A stretch of 64,000 bases of DNA, taken from Stutzerimonas zhaodongensis (GTDB lineage: Bacteria > Pseudomonadota > Gammaproteobacteria > Pseudomonadales > Pseudomonadaceae). Where the stretch lies: positions 55,372-119,371 of the forward strand of contig NZ_RFFM01000008.1 of NCBI RefSeq assembly GCF_003696365.1. Reading direction: 5' to 3'. A program made the position numbers and the translations under genes. Numbering within the stretch: position 1 is the first letter of the stretch; each line of letters opens with the position of its first letter. The notes beneath the pieces were generated by a model, which searched no databases, was not told the DNA's origin, and saw only the letters and a program-made list of their open reading frames with translations. Positions 54,907-63,242 of this stretch are shown here, one piece after another.

Positions 54907-55931
54907 GACTGGACTTCCTTCGACTCGATCCGGATCGGTTGCGCGAACGCCACTGAAAGGCGGGCGCCCGCGCTAACACTGCGCTGTGTAGAAAGAGCGA
55001 CCGAATCGCCGACGGAATTAAGCGATGACGGCGCAACCGGCGGAACGGCCTGCAGCTGCGCACGCGGTTCGGCCAGCTGCGACGAGGCTGCGCTCAGGTC
55101 ATTGAGGATGTTGCGGGTGTAGTTACGAGTCTCCGCAAAGGGGATCTTCTGCACCCAGGCGCCCGTGCCGATCTCGCCCTTGCGCGGATCACCATGGGTT
55201 TTCAGCCACTCGTCCACCCGACCGGGGCCGGCGTTATACGCAGCCAGCGCAAGGGCCTGATGGCCGTCGTAGCGGTCGAGCATCTTGTTCAGGTAGGCGC
55301 TGCCGAGGCGCTTGTTGTATTCGGCATCGGTGGTCAGGCGCGCTTCGCTGAACGGCAGGCCCAATTCGGCGGCCATGTCACGCGCCGTGCCCGGCATCAG
55401 CTGCATCAGGCCGCGGGCACCTTTGGGTGATACCGCGGCGATGTTGCCGCTGGATTCATGCTTGATGACGCTGTCGACCAGCGACTTGAACCCGGCCTTG
55501 CCGCTTTCCCAGGCGCTGTCCAGCGCCTCGACGCCGCGCTGCCAGGTGCCACGCAGCGCGTGCAGCCCGCCACCCTGGATGCCACTGCCGGAATGTCCAG
55601 CCAGAGCGGTTGGGACCGGAGCGGTATTCGCCGCCCCGCCACCGAGCTGCTGCACCAGCATGTTGGCGATCCCGGTCTGGCGCTTGCCGGCCAGGGTGTC
55701 AGCCAGGACTTCGTCGTAGAAATCACGCATGGTATCGAGCTCGCGGCTGCGCATGGGGTTGCCTGCGCCGAGCACGTCCCCGGCCTTGCGCATCTGCTTG
55801 AGGATCTGCTGCAGGAACATCGCCTCGAACTGCTCGGCGACGACCTCCAGTTGCTGGCGCCGCGCCGCGGTCGGACCGTCGGCGCGGTTGCGCATGGAAG
55901 CGAGGTGTTGCGGGAGGGATACGATGCTCAT
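54903..55931 (-). CDS. flgJ: FlgJ with C-terminal lytic transglycosylase domain
   Basis: A 342-residue two-domain protein. The N-terminal 95 residues are the rod-assembly domain (VVAEQFEAMFLQQILKQMRKA, RSRELDTMRDFYDEVLADTL). The C-terminal domain (about 145-290) is an SLT lytic transglycosylase, not the GH73 N-acetylglucosaminidase of Salmonella and Pseudomonas FlgJ: catalytic E159 in VIKHESSGN, then GLMQLMPGTARDM and LAAYNAGPG. The enzyme opens peptidoglycan for the rod. Domain replacement is seen in a minority of flagellar systems. No signal peptide is present, as expected since it is exported by the flagellar apparatus. Confidence 0.92.
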   Translation of the reverse strand: MSIVSLPQHLASMRNRADGPTAARRQQLEVVAEQFEAMFLQQILKQMRKAGDVLGAGNPMRSRELDTMRDFYDEVLADTLAGKRQTGIANMLVQQLGGGAANTAPVPTALAGHSGSGIQGGGLHALRGTWQRGVEALDSAWESGKAGFKSLVDSVIKHESSGNIAAVSPKGARGLMQLMPGTARDMAAELGLPFSEARLTTDAEYNKRLGSAYLNKMLDRYDGHQALALAAYNAGPGRVDEWLKTHGDPRKGEIGTGAWVQKIPFAETRNYTRNILNDLSAASSQLAEPRAQLQAVPPVAPSSLNSVGDSVALSTQRSVSAGARLSVAFAQPIRIESKEVQS

Positions 55932-56000
55932 GCGCCAAAACCTATTCAGAATCTGCTGCGGGACCGGCCTGCTGCTGGGCGGCCGGTTACCGGGCCCTTG

Positions 56001-57110
56001 TTACATCACGATCAGTTCAGCGTTGAGCGCGCCGGCACGCTCCAGCGACTGCAGGATGCTCATCACGTCGTCAGGCGTGGCGCCGAGACTGTTGATGGTA
56101 TTTATGATGCTTTCCAGGCTGGCGCCTTCGGGCCACTTGAACATGGCCTTGCGGTCCTGCTCGATGGCGACGTCCGACTGCGGGGTGACCACGGTCTCGC
56201 CGCGAGCCAAGGGGTTTGGCTGGCTCACCTGGGGACGCTCGCTGATGGTCACCGTCAGGCTGCCGTGGGCGACCGCCGCCGCTTTCACACGTACGCCCTG
56301 GCCCACCACCACGGTCCCGGTGCGGCTGTTGAACACCACCTTCGGCCGGCTACGACCCTCTTCCACTTCCAGGCGTTCGAGCATGGCCATGAAGCTCATG
56401 CGCTGGGTGCTGGTGACCGGTGCGCGGATCGACACCTTGGTGGCGTTCAGTGCGGTAGCGGTGCCGGGGCCGAAGTAGGCATCGACGGCGTCGACTACGC
56501 GGGTGACGGTCTGAAAACTTGGCTGCCGGACGTTGAGCATCACTTCGGCGCGCTCGGTGAAGTCGCTCGGGATCATCCGCTCGACCGTCGCACCATTGGG
56601 AATCAGGCCGCTGTTGGAGGTGTTGATGGCGACTTTGGAGCCGCTGGCGCCTTCTGCGTTGACGCCACCGACGATCACCGCGCCTTGCGCCAGAGCGTAG
56701 ATTTCCCCATCGACACCCTGCAGCGGGGTCATCAGCAGTTGCCCGCCGCGCAGGCTCTTGGCGTCGCCCAGCGAGGACACGGTAACATCGACGGTTTGCC
56801 CGGCGCTGTAGGACGGCGGCACGGTTGCGGTGATGGTCACCGCGGCGACGTTCTTCAGTTTCGGGTCAACGTTCGGCGGCATGTTCACCCCGAACTGCTT
56901 GATCATGTTCGCCACCGACTGGCTGGTGAACTTGACCCCGTTCTTGTCGCCGGTGCCGTCAAGGCCCACGACCAGACCGTAGCCAATCAGCTGGTTGCCA
57001 CGGATACCTTCGACATCCACCAGATCCATCAGCGGCACGGCCTGAGCCGGCAACTGCCACAGTGCGACAGCGGCGAGGAACAGCTTGAGGGATCGCATCG
57101 GGCTAATCAT
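56001..57110 (-). CDS. flgI: Flagellar P-ring protein FlgI
   Basis: About 369 residues, exported by Sec and assembled as the periplasmic P-ring around the rod. The signal peptide is LKLFLAAVALWQLPAQA and the mature protein starts VPLMDLVDVEGIRGNQLIGY, then GLVVGLDGTGDKN, the P-ring signature. The end EGASLESIINTINSLGATPDDVMSILQSL is also conserved. Three starts are possible (GTG 57125, ATG 57110, ATG 57098); none has a strong ribosome site, and I take 57110. It lies 15 bases after flgH. Confidence 0.93.
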   Translation of the reverse strand: MISPMRSLKLFLAAVALWQLPAQAVPLMDLVDVEGIRGNQLIGYGLVVGLDGTGDKNGVKFTSQSVANMIKQFGVNMPPNVDPKLKNVAAVTITATVPPSYSAGQTVDVTVSSLGDAKSLRGGQLLMTPLQGVDGEIYALAQGAVIVGGVNAEGASGSKVAINTSNSGLIPNGATVERMIPSDFTERAEVMLNVRQPSFQTVTRVVDAVDAYFGPGTATALNATKVSIRAPVTSTQRMSFMAMLERLEVEEGRSRPKVVFNSRTGTVVVGQGVRVKAAAVAHGSLTVTISERPQVSQPNPLARGETVVTPQSDVAIEQDRKAMFKWPEGASLESIINTINSLGATPDDVMSILQSLERAGALNAELIVM

Positions 57111-57125
57111 CTGAAGGGCTACCAC

Positions 57126-57791
57126 TTAAAGAGGAAACAGCGGCGAGGTGAAGAAGCGCGTCAGCCAGCCGGCTGAATTGCTGTCATTGAGCACGCCGCG
57201 CCCGGCATAGGAAATCTTTGCATTGGCCACGCTTTGCGATGACACCTGGTTGTAGCGGTTGATGTCGTCGATACGCACCAGCCCGGTCAGGCGGATGTAT
57301 TCATCGCCCTGATTCAGGCGCAGGGCCTTCTCGCCCTTGATCTGCAAGGTGCCGTTGGGCAGTACGCGATGCACGCTGACGGCAATGGAGCCGCGCAGGG
57401 TGTTCTGCTGTGAACTCTTGGCCGAGCCCTTGAAATCACGCTCGCCAGAGGCCGAGGTTTCGACGTCCGGGTAGGCCTTGCCGAGAATGGTCGGCACGCC
57501 GATACCGATACTCGATTCCTTGCCGAAGCTGGTGCCGGCGCTCTTGCTCGACTGCGTGGACTCGTCCAGCACCACGGTGAGAATGTCGCCGACCCGCACC
57601 GCGCGCTTGTCGCTTATCAGCGAGCCGGTATAACCGGAGCGGAACAGGCCGCCACCGGTGGTCGGCGGCAGGCTGTAGTCCAGCTCCAGCGGCTCGTACT
57701 CGCTGGACGGCTCTTCCGGCAACATCTCGTTGAAGCTGGCGCAGCCGCCAAGTAAGAGCAGCGCAAGAAGCAGGGTCGGCGTACGCATCAT
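57126..57791 (-). CDS. flgH: Flagellar L-ring lipoprotein FlgH
   Basis: A 221-residue outer-membrane lipoprotein that forms the L-ring. The signal sequence ends in a lipobox LLGGCAS (lipidated C17). The mature chain includes GSLISDKRAVRVGDILTVVL and GSIAVSVHRVLPNGTLQIKGEKALRLNQG, ending RYNQVSSQSVANAKISYAGRG as in other FlgH proteins. Length matches E. coli (232). It follows flgG by five bases. Confidence 0.94.
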   Translation of the reverse strand: MMRTPTLLLALLLLGGCASFNEMLPEEPSSEYEPLELDYSLPPTTGGGLFRSGYTGSLISDKRAVRVGDILTVVLDESTQSSKSAGTSFGKESSIGIGVPTILGKAYPDVETSASGERDFKGSAKSSQQNTLRGSIAVSVHRVLPNGTLQIKGEKALRLNQGDEYIRLTGLVRIDDINRYNQVSSQSVANAKISYAGRGVLNDSNSAGWLTRFFTSPLFPL

Positions 57792-57796
57792 CGGTC

Positions 57797-58582
57797 TCAG
57801 ACGGTCTGGTTGAGGAACTGCTGCATGCCGCTGGCGGCATCGAGCACCTTGGCGTTGGCCTCGTAGGCACGCTGGATGGCGATCATCGCCACCATGGCCT
57901 CGACCACCTGCACATTCGAGCCTTCGAGCACGCCCTGCTTGAGCTGGCCCAGGCCCTCTTCGCCCGGCACGCCTTCGACGGCTTCGCCGCTAGCGACGCT
58001 TTCGCGGTAGAGGTTGCCGCCCAGGGCTTCCAGGCCGCCTGGATTGGTGAAGTTGACCAGGGTGATCTGGCCCAGCTCGGACGGCAGGGTGTCACCAGCC
58101 AGCACCGCGGTGACGGTGCCATCAGAACCCACGGTAAAGCCGGTGCTGCCCTGCGGCACTTCGATGGCTGGCGCCAGGGGCAGACCCTGAGCATTGACCA
58201 TCACGCCTTCGGCGTTGAGCTGGAACTGGCCATTTTCGGTATAGAGGATGTCGCCGTTAGGCGCCTCGACCTGGAAAAAGCCGCGGCCGACGATGGCCAG
58301 ATCCATCGGTTGGCCGGTGGTCTGGATGCTGCCTTCGGTGAATACCTTCTGGGTACCGGCAACACGCACGCCGCTACCCAACTGGATGCCGGACGGTACG
58401 GTGTTGACCTCATCAGCCTGGGCGCCGGGCTGCTTTTCGATGCTGTAGAACAGATCCTCGAAGACGGCGCGGTCGGCCTTGAAGCCGTTGGTGTTGACGT
58501 TGGCCAGGTTGTTGGCGACGGTCGCCATGGCGGTGTCTTGAGCGGCCAGGCCGGTCTTGCTGACCCAAAGTGCGGAATTCAT
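57797..58582 (-). CDS. flgG: Flagellar distal rod protein FlgG
   Basis: A 261-residue rod protein, E. coli length 260. The N-terminus ALWVSKTGLAAQDTAMATVA, followed by NNLANVNTNGFKADRAVFEDLFY, and the C-terminus QGVLEGSNVQVVEAMVAMIAIQRAYEAN-type sequence with KVLDAASGMQQFLNQTV are canonical. It forms the distal rod that passes through the P and L rings. The gene lies 14 bases after flgF. Confidence 0.95.
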   Translation of the reverse strand: MNSALWVSKTGLAAQDTAMATVANNLANVNTNGFKADRAVFEDLFYSIEKQPGAQADEVNTVPSGIQLGSGVRVAGTQKVFTEGSIQTTGQPMDLAIVGRGFFQVEAPNGDILYTENGQFQLNAEGVMVNAQGLPLAPAIEVPQGSTGFTVGSDGTVTAVLAGDTLPSELGQITLVNFTNPGGLEALGGNLYRESVASGEAVEGVPGEEGLGQLKQGVLEGSNVQVVEAMVAMIAIQRAYEANAKVLDAASGMQQFLNQTV

Positions 58583-58596
58583 GCGTTATCTCCCGA

Positions 58597-59325
58597 TCAG
58601 CTGCCGCGGATCATTCGGTTGCCGGCGTCGGAAAGGTCCTCGGCGGCTTTCATCATCTTTACCTGGGTTTCGAACAGGCGGTTCAGACTCATGGTCGAGG
58701 CCAGCTCGTCGATCGCCGAGACATTGCTCGATTCGAGAAAGCCACTGGCCAGGCGCACGTCTTCATTGGGTGCAGCGGGCTCGCCATTACGCGTGACCAG
58801 CAGACCGGCCTCGTTTTTCATCAGGTCTGCCGCCGGTACGTCGACGAGGCGGATGCGATCGACCTGGGCCATCAGGTAATCCCCTGGCGCCATGATCGAC
58901 ACGGTGCCGTCATTACCGATCTCAACCCGCCCGTGTTCAGGGAGCTGGATCGGACCGCCCTCACCCATGACAGCGCGACCATTGAGGGTCAGCCGCCCTT
59001 CGGCATCGATCTGCATGCTGCCCTGGCGGGTATAGGCCTCGCGTTCGCCGTCCTGCAGGACGATCAGGCCGGTGCCCTTGACCGCGAAATCCAGCTCACG
59101 GCCGGTGGACATCAGCGGGCCGGCAGCGAGACTCACGCCGTTGTTCTGGACCACCGCCATGTGGCGGCTGTCGTAGCCATGGCCTTCCACTGCCACCGCC
59201 TGCGCACGCTCGAGGTCGGCGCGAAAGCCCGGTGTGTTGACGTTGGCGAGGTTGTTGGAGCGCACCTGCAACGACATCATCGTGCGGCTGGCTGCGGTCA
59301 TCGCCGTGTATCCCAAACGATCCAT
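58597..59325 (-). CDS. flgF: Flagellar proximal rod protein FlgF
   Basis: A 242-residue rod protein related to FlgG: MDRLGYTAMTAASRTMMSLQ, then VRSNNLANVNTPGFRADL at the start and RLASGFLESSNVSAIDELAS with MSLNRLFETQVKMMKAAEDL at the end. Slightly shorter than E. coli FlgF (251). It is nine bases after flgE. Confidence 0.94.
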   Translation of the reverse strand: MDRLGYTAMTAASRTMMSLQVRSNNLANVNTPGFRADLERAQAVAVEGHGYDSRHMAVVQNNGVSLAAGPLMSTGRELDFAVKGTGLIVLQDGEREAYTRQGSMQIDAEGRLTLNGRAVMGEGGPIQLPEHGRVEIGNDGTVSIMAPGDYLMAQVDRIRLVDVPAADLMKNEAGLLVTRNGEPAAPNEDVRLASGFLESSNVSAIDELASTMSLNRLFETQVKMMKAAEDLSDAGNRMIRGS

Positions 59326-59334
59326 GGATCAGCC

Positions 59335-60522
59335 TCAGAGCGCGTTGAACAGGACCTGGGTCAGTTCTTTGTTGGTCGAGATCACCTTGGTGTTGGCCTG
59401 GTAGTTACGCTGGCCTTCCATCAGGCCCACCAGTTGCTGGGTCAGGTCGACGTTGGAGCTTTCCAGCGCACCGCTCGCCAGGCTGCCGTACTGACCGATG
59501 CCAGGCGCACCGAGCATGGCCGCGCCAGAGGCCGCGGTCTCGGTCCAGGCAGTACCGCTGATGTTCTTCAGGCCTTCGGCGTTGACGAAGCTGGCCAGCA
59601 CGACCTGGCCTTGCAGCAGGCGCTCGCCATTGGAATAGCTGGCGTAAACCTTGCCGTCCTTCTCGACGCTCATGCCGGTCTGCTCGCCCGCGGCGTATCC
59701 GGTGGCGCGGTTGCTGGTGACGCTGAATTCGGAGCCGTACTGGCTGGTGCCGCTGTAATCGAGCTGGATATTCAGGGCATTGACGCCCCCGGCGAGCGGG
59801 GCGTTAAGCGCCACCTTGCCGATGGGGGCTGACAGGCTGCCGGCGCCGTCGAAAGTCAGCGCTTGCGGCCCGGCGACAGCGGCGCCGTCAACGTAGTAAT
59901 GGGCGTTCCAGCTGTTGTCCGCGGTTTTGGCGAAGTACTGGGTCAGGGTGTGTTCCTTGCCCTGGGAGTCATACAGCTTGGTTGTGTAGGTGGAGTTGTA
60001 GCTGTCGGCCACCAGCGGGTCGAAGGCCACCGCTGGCACGTTCTGATTGGCGTCGAGATTGGCGACGAAGCTCAGCGCGTCCGTGGCCTTGGCGGGCAGG
60101 CCGCCGGCTTTCATTTGCAGATCACCCACGGTGCCGGTCTGCAGATTACCGGTGGCGTCGGCCGGATAGCCCTGCAGGCGCTGGCCGAGGCTGTTGGTCA
60201 GGTAACTGTCCTTGTCGGTGCCGAACACGCCGGCACGGGTGTAGGCCACATCACCGTTGCTGGCGCGGGTAACGAAGAAGCCACCGCCGGAGATCGCAAG
60301 GTCGAGGTTGCGGTTGGTCGTAGTCAACGCCCCGCCCTGGCTGATGCTCTGCGTTGTACCCGTTACCTCGACGCCCATCGCCTGCCGCTCGGCGTAGAGG
60401 CTGCCGAAGTTGGTCCGCGACGACTTGAAGCCGACAGTCCCGGAGTTGGCGATGTTGTTGCCGATGGTATTGAGTTGTTCGTTGACGGCCGACAGGCCGG
60501 TCAGGGCAATGTTGAAACTCAT
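59335..60522 (-). CDS. flgE: Flagellar hook protein FlgE
   Basis: A 395-residue hook protein. The true N-terminus is MSFNIALTGLSAVNEQLNTI at 60522, followed by GNNIANSGTVGFKSSRTNFG; the longer open frame to 60672 is unrelated to FlgE. The C-terminus ALESSNVDLTQQLVGLMEGQ and RNYQANTKVISTNKELTQVL closes the D0 helix pair. Size is like E. coli FlgE (402) and shorter than the polar Pseudomonas hook (about 460). It lies 49 bases after flgD. Confidence 0.95.
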   Translation of the reverse strand: MSFNIALTGLSAVNEQLNTIGNNIANSGTVGFKSSRTNFGSLYAERQAMGVEVTGTTQSISQGGALTTTNRNLDLAISGGGFFVTRASNGDVAYTRAGVFGTDKDSYLTNSLGQRLQGYPADATGNLQTGTVGDLQMKAGGLPAKATDALSFVANLDANQNVPAVAFDPLVADSYNSTYTTKLYDSQGKEHTLTQYFAKTADNSWNAHYYVDGAAVAGPQALTFDGAGSLSAPIGKVALNAPLAGGVNALNIQLDYSGTSQYGSEFSVTSNRATGYAAGEQTGMSVEKDGKVYASYSNGERLLQGQVVLASFVNAEGLKNISGTAWTETAASGAAMLGAPGIGQYGSLASGALESSNVDLTQQLVGLMEGQRNYQANTKVISTNKELTQVLFNAL

Positions 60523-60571
60523 GGGCTGATCTCGATACTTAAATGGAATGAAAAACGGCGAGCCCTGGAGC

Positions 60572-61255
60572 TCAGCCGCCGAGCAGCCCGGCGTCGGCCT
60601 GGGCGAATTCAAGAATGTTGTAGAAAGGCACCGAACCGACGCCATTGACCTGGAGCACCGGCCCCTCTGCACTGACGCGCACGTTCGAGACCTGACCGGC
60701 GACTTCTACCCGTGGAAATTCGCCGTTTTCCGATTCGATGCTGACGCTGTATTTGCCATCGCGAAGGCCGTGCTTGGCCGGATCGATGACGAAGGGCACC
60801 TTGCCGGCGGACTGCGCGCCCAGCTCGATGCGCGTCTGGGCGCCATTGGAATCGGTCAGCAGCACAGCGGTGCGGGTCGAGGCATGACTCAGATCGAAAC
60901 CGCCGCTGACGGCCTTGCCGCTCAGGTCAAGCGACTCGACCGCCACGCTTACCTGCTGCCCGACCAGACCAGCTGCGGTCAGCGTCTGCAGGTTGTCGGT
61001 CAGCACCAGGTTGTTCTTGGCCAGGGTCGCCAGGTTCTCCATGCTCTTGACCTGTGACATAGCCGAGAACTGATTGAGGAACTCGGTGCTGTCTACTGGC
61101 TTGGTCGGATCCTGGTACTTGATCTGCGCAACCATCAGGCTGATGAAGTTGTTTTCCATCTGCGTGGAATCGCTGACGTTAACCGCCTGCTTTGGCAGAT
61201 CGTTGGCAGCAGCGCCGGACAGACCGCTGCCCTGCAGGTTATTGGTCACCGCCAT
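60572..61255 (-). CDS. flgD: Flagellar hook cap/scaffold protein FlgD
   Basis: A 227-residue protein with the N-terminal export and hook-cap region NNFISLMVAQIKYQDPTKPV, DSTEFLNQFSAMSQVKSMEN, conserved in all FlgD proteins, then the FlgD Ig/Tudor-like domain (SVAVESLDLSGKAVSGGFDL; SVSIESENGEFPRVEVAGQV). It guides polymerisation of FlgE and is then discarded. The ATG overlaps the flgC stop by one base. Confidence 0.93.
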   Translation of the reverse strand: MAVTNNLQGSGLSGAAANDLPKQAVNVSDSTQMENNFISLMVAQIKYQDPTKPVDSTEFLNQFSAMSQVKSMENLATLAKNNLVLTDNLQTLTAAGLVGQQVSVAVESLDLSGKAVSGGFDLSHASTRTAVLLTDSNGAQTRIELGAQSAGKVPFVIDPAKHGLRDGKYSVSIESENGEFPRVEVAGQVSNVRVSAEGPVLQVNGVGSVPFYNILEFAQADAGLLGG

Positions 61256-61683
61256 CAGGATTCTCCCAGACGCAGCAGGCTCTGCTGCATGCTTTTTACG
61301 CGGTTGAGCACTTCGACACCGGTCTCGAAGCTGCGTGTGGCCGACATCATGTCGGTCATCTCTTCGATCTCGTTGATGTCGGGGTAGTAGACGTAGCCAC
61401 TGCCATCAGCCAGCGGATTGCCCGGCTCGTAGCGACGCTTGGGCTCGGCGCCGGAGGTCACCACGTCCAGTACCTGCACGTGAGCACCACCAAGGCCGAC
61501 GCCGCGAGTCAGTGAATTGTTCTCGTAGACGGCTGCGAACATCGGCTTGCGCGCCTGGTAGACGTCAGCAGGGTTGTTCGCCGCCGAATCGGTGTTGGCC
61601 AGATTGCTCGCCACGGTATTGAGGCGCACGGTCTGGGCATTCATCGCCGAACCGGCGATGCGGTAGATGGAATCGAATGACAT
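61255..61683 (-). CDS. flgC: Flagellar proximal rod protein FlgC
   Basis: A 142-residue rod protein. SIYRIAGSAMNAQTVRLNTV and ASNLANTDSAANNPADVYQA are typical N-terminal FlgC sequences, and PDINEIEEMTDMMSATRSFE with TGVEVLNRVKSMQQSLLRLG is the C-terminal rod signature. Size matches E. coli FlgC (134). Three bases after flgB. Confidence 0.94.
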   Translation of the reverse strand: MSFDSIYRIAGSAMNAQTVRLNTVASNLANTDSAANNPADVYQARKPMFAAVYENNSLTRGVGLGGAHVQVLDVVTSGAEPKRRYEPGNPLADGSGYVYYPDINEIEEMTDMMSATRSFETGVEVLNRVKSMQQSLLRLGES

Positions 61684-61686
61684 GGC

Positions 61687-62052
61687 TTAACGGCCCTCGA
61701 TGGCTTGCTTCAAGCCACGAAATTTCATCGTGATGAAGGTCAGGCTGGTCTGGAAATCCATGGAGTTACGCGAGAACTGCGCCTGCTCGGTCGACAGCTC
61801 GACGGTGTTGCCGTCCTGTGAAGCCTGACCAGCCACGCGGAAAAGCAGGTGCGGATCGCTACCGGCAATACTGGTGCGCGGCGAGGTGCTGCTCTCCAGC
61901 CGACGCATCTCCTTGTTGAAGTCGATATCGCGCGCCTGGAAGCCAGGGGTGTCCTCGTTGGCCAGGTTCGCAGCCAGAATCTCGCTGCGCTGCATGCGCA
62001 GACCAAGCGCCCGCTCGTGGACGCCCAGGGCGTCATCAATCCGTATACTCAT
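61687..62052 (-). CDS. flgB: Flagellar proximal rod protein FlgB
   Basis: A 121-residue rod protein, first gene of the operon. It begins MSIRIDDALGVHERALGLRM and contains SEILAANLANEDTPGFQARD and IDFNKEMRRL; the end FSRNSMDFQTSLTFITMKFRGLKQAIEGR-type tail is typical (read as MDFQTSLTFITMKFRGLKQA). It is the base of the rod on the FliF/FliE ring. The sigma-54-like promoter is 65 bases upstream. Confidence 0.94.
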   Translation of the reverse strand: MSIRIDDALGVHERALGLRMQRSEILAANLANEDTPGFQARDIDFNKEMRRLESSTSPRTSIAGSDPHLLFRVAGQASQDGNTVELSTEQAQFSRNSMDFQTSLTFITMKFRGLKQAIEGR

Positions 62053-62116
62053 TCATCGATACCCTTTGCAGCCTGGGCGGGCCGAACGACAGCCCGCAGC
62101 TATGTACGGGAGTGTT

Positions 62117-62132
62117 TGCAGAATGCGTGCCG
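62117..62132 (-). promoter_or_regulatory. Sigma-54-type promoter of the flgB operon
   Basis: On the minus strand CGGCACGCATTCTGCA matches the -24/-12 consensus TGGCACGNNNNTTGCA at all but two of the defined positions, with GG and GC exactly ten bases apart. It lies 65 bases before flgB. Flagellar rod-hook operons in Pseudomonas, and lateral operons in Vibrio and Aeromonas, are sigma-54 dependent, needing a FleR- or LafK-type activator. Confidence 0.8.
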
Positions 62133-62155
62133 AACTGTCGAAAGAAGGTAAGTGA

Positions 62156-62953
62156 TTGATTTCATTAGCTGAAAAGCCAACCAAATACGCCGGACGAGAG
62201 CCGCTATTTCCGCATGGACCGGACGGCAGCAAGGGAAGCGGAAAGACCGCTTCCGCCTGTTTCCTCGCCGCATTGCTCCTGACGTCCGCCAGTACTGCAG
62301 CCCGTGCCGATGCCACTGCGCAAGTGAGGCAGGCCGTCGAACGACATCTTCAGGTCATGCTTGAGGGACAAGCAGCGCGTCAGGGCTGGCAAGGCATGCA
62401 GCTGCACTACGACGTCAGCGTGCCAGTCGGTTCGGCGGGCCTCACCGAGTGCTCCACCGCGCCGCAGATCCAGGCGACCGGCGAGGCGCCTTCGGCAATG
62501 GACCGGCAGCAACTGCGCGTCAGCTGCCCTGATGGCTGGTCGCTCAATGCAACCGGGCAGGCGCATGTCTTTCTGCCCGTGGTGCACGCCGCAGGCATCA
62601 TCGACCGTGGCCAGACCCTCACGGCCAACGACCTTAAGTTGCAGCGCATCAATATCGCCAAGGCGCGCCGCGGCTACTACAACCGCATCGAAGAGGTAGC
62701 CGGCCTCTCTGCCAAACGCCGCATCCGCGCCGGCCAGACGATTACTCCGGCAGTTTTGGAGCAGGCCATGGCAGTCAAGCGAGGGCAACCGGTGAAGATC
62801 GTGGCCAGCCACGATGGCATTGAGGCCTCCACCTCCGGCGAAGCCCTGGCCGACGGCCAACCGGGCGACGTCATCCGCGTGCGCAACATGGGCAGCGGCA
62901 AGGTGATCGATGCGAAGGTGTTGGAATCAGGCGTAGTGACCAGCACTTTTTAA
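62156..62953 (+). CDS. flgA: Flagellar P-ring assembly chaperone FlgA
   Basis: A 265-residue periplasmic protein, with the signal-like segment ASACFLAALLLTSASTAARA at about residues 32-51, an intermediate region, and the SAF domain (HAAGIIDRGQTLTANDLKLQ; RRIRAGQTITPAVLEQAMAV; GQPVKIVASHDGIEASTSGEAL; DVIRVRNMGSGKVIDAKVL), the FlgA hallmark. The only possible start before the signal is TTG at 62156, with AAGAAGG about seven bases upstream, giving a hydrophilic 31-residue extension. It is divergent from flgB, 103 bases apart, and precedes the flagellin gene. Confidence 0.9.
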   Translation: MISLAEKPTKYAGREPLFPHGPDGSKGSGKTASACFLAALLLTSASTAARADATAQVRQAVERHLQVMLEGQAARQGWQGMQLHYDVSVPVGSAGLTECSTAPQIQATGEAPSAMDRQQLRVSCPDGWSLNATGQAHVFLPVVHAAGIIDRGQTLTANDLKLQRINIAKARRGYYNRIEEVAGLSAKRRIRAGQTITPAVLEQAMAVKRGQPVKIVASHDGIEASTSGEALADGQPGDVIRVRNMGSGKVIDAKVLESGVVTSTF

Positions 62954-63242
62954 AGGCAGCTCGCGCAATCTCGCCCTGCACAGCCGCCCATTCTGCGGAT
63001 GGTTGACCGCTTAATTAGTGTCTTCTCCAGCCCCGCCACCTGTATACCGTTCCGTTCCTTGTGGACTGATCCGTCGAGCGGCCCACAGACATCAGCATCT
63101 AGATGCGTGTCCAAGCGCTGCCCGAGAAGAATATAAATTTTTTGACGTCAGGATTTAATCCTCCTGCGCGAGCTGTCGCCTTACCTTTTCAGCAGGCAGT
63201 CAAGCCAGCTCCTAACAGCCCAACGCAAAAAGGATCATCTTC

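Noticed and set aside
62980..63030. GG-N10-GC at GGATGGTTGACCGC as a sigma-54 promoter for flagellin
   Set aside because: Only the two dinucleotides match; the rest departs from TGGCAC and TTGCA, and it is more than 200 bases before the gene.
63134..63160. TAAA followed by a T-rich and ATTTAATC segment as a sigma-28 promoter
   Set aside because: The -35 TAAA is present but the downstream element does not resemble GCCGATAA at the required spacing.
63200..63225. TCAAG-N13-GCCCAAC as a sigma-28 promoter of the flagellin gene
   Set aside because: The implied transcript start would fall on the ribosome site (63227-63234), leaving almost no leader, and the -10 lacks the GATA core.
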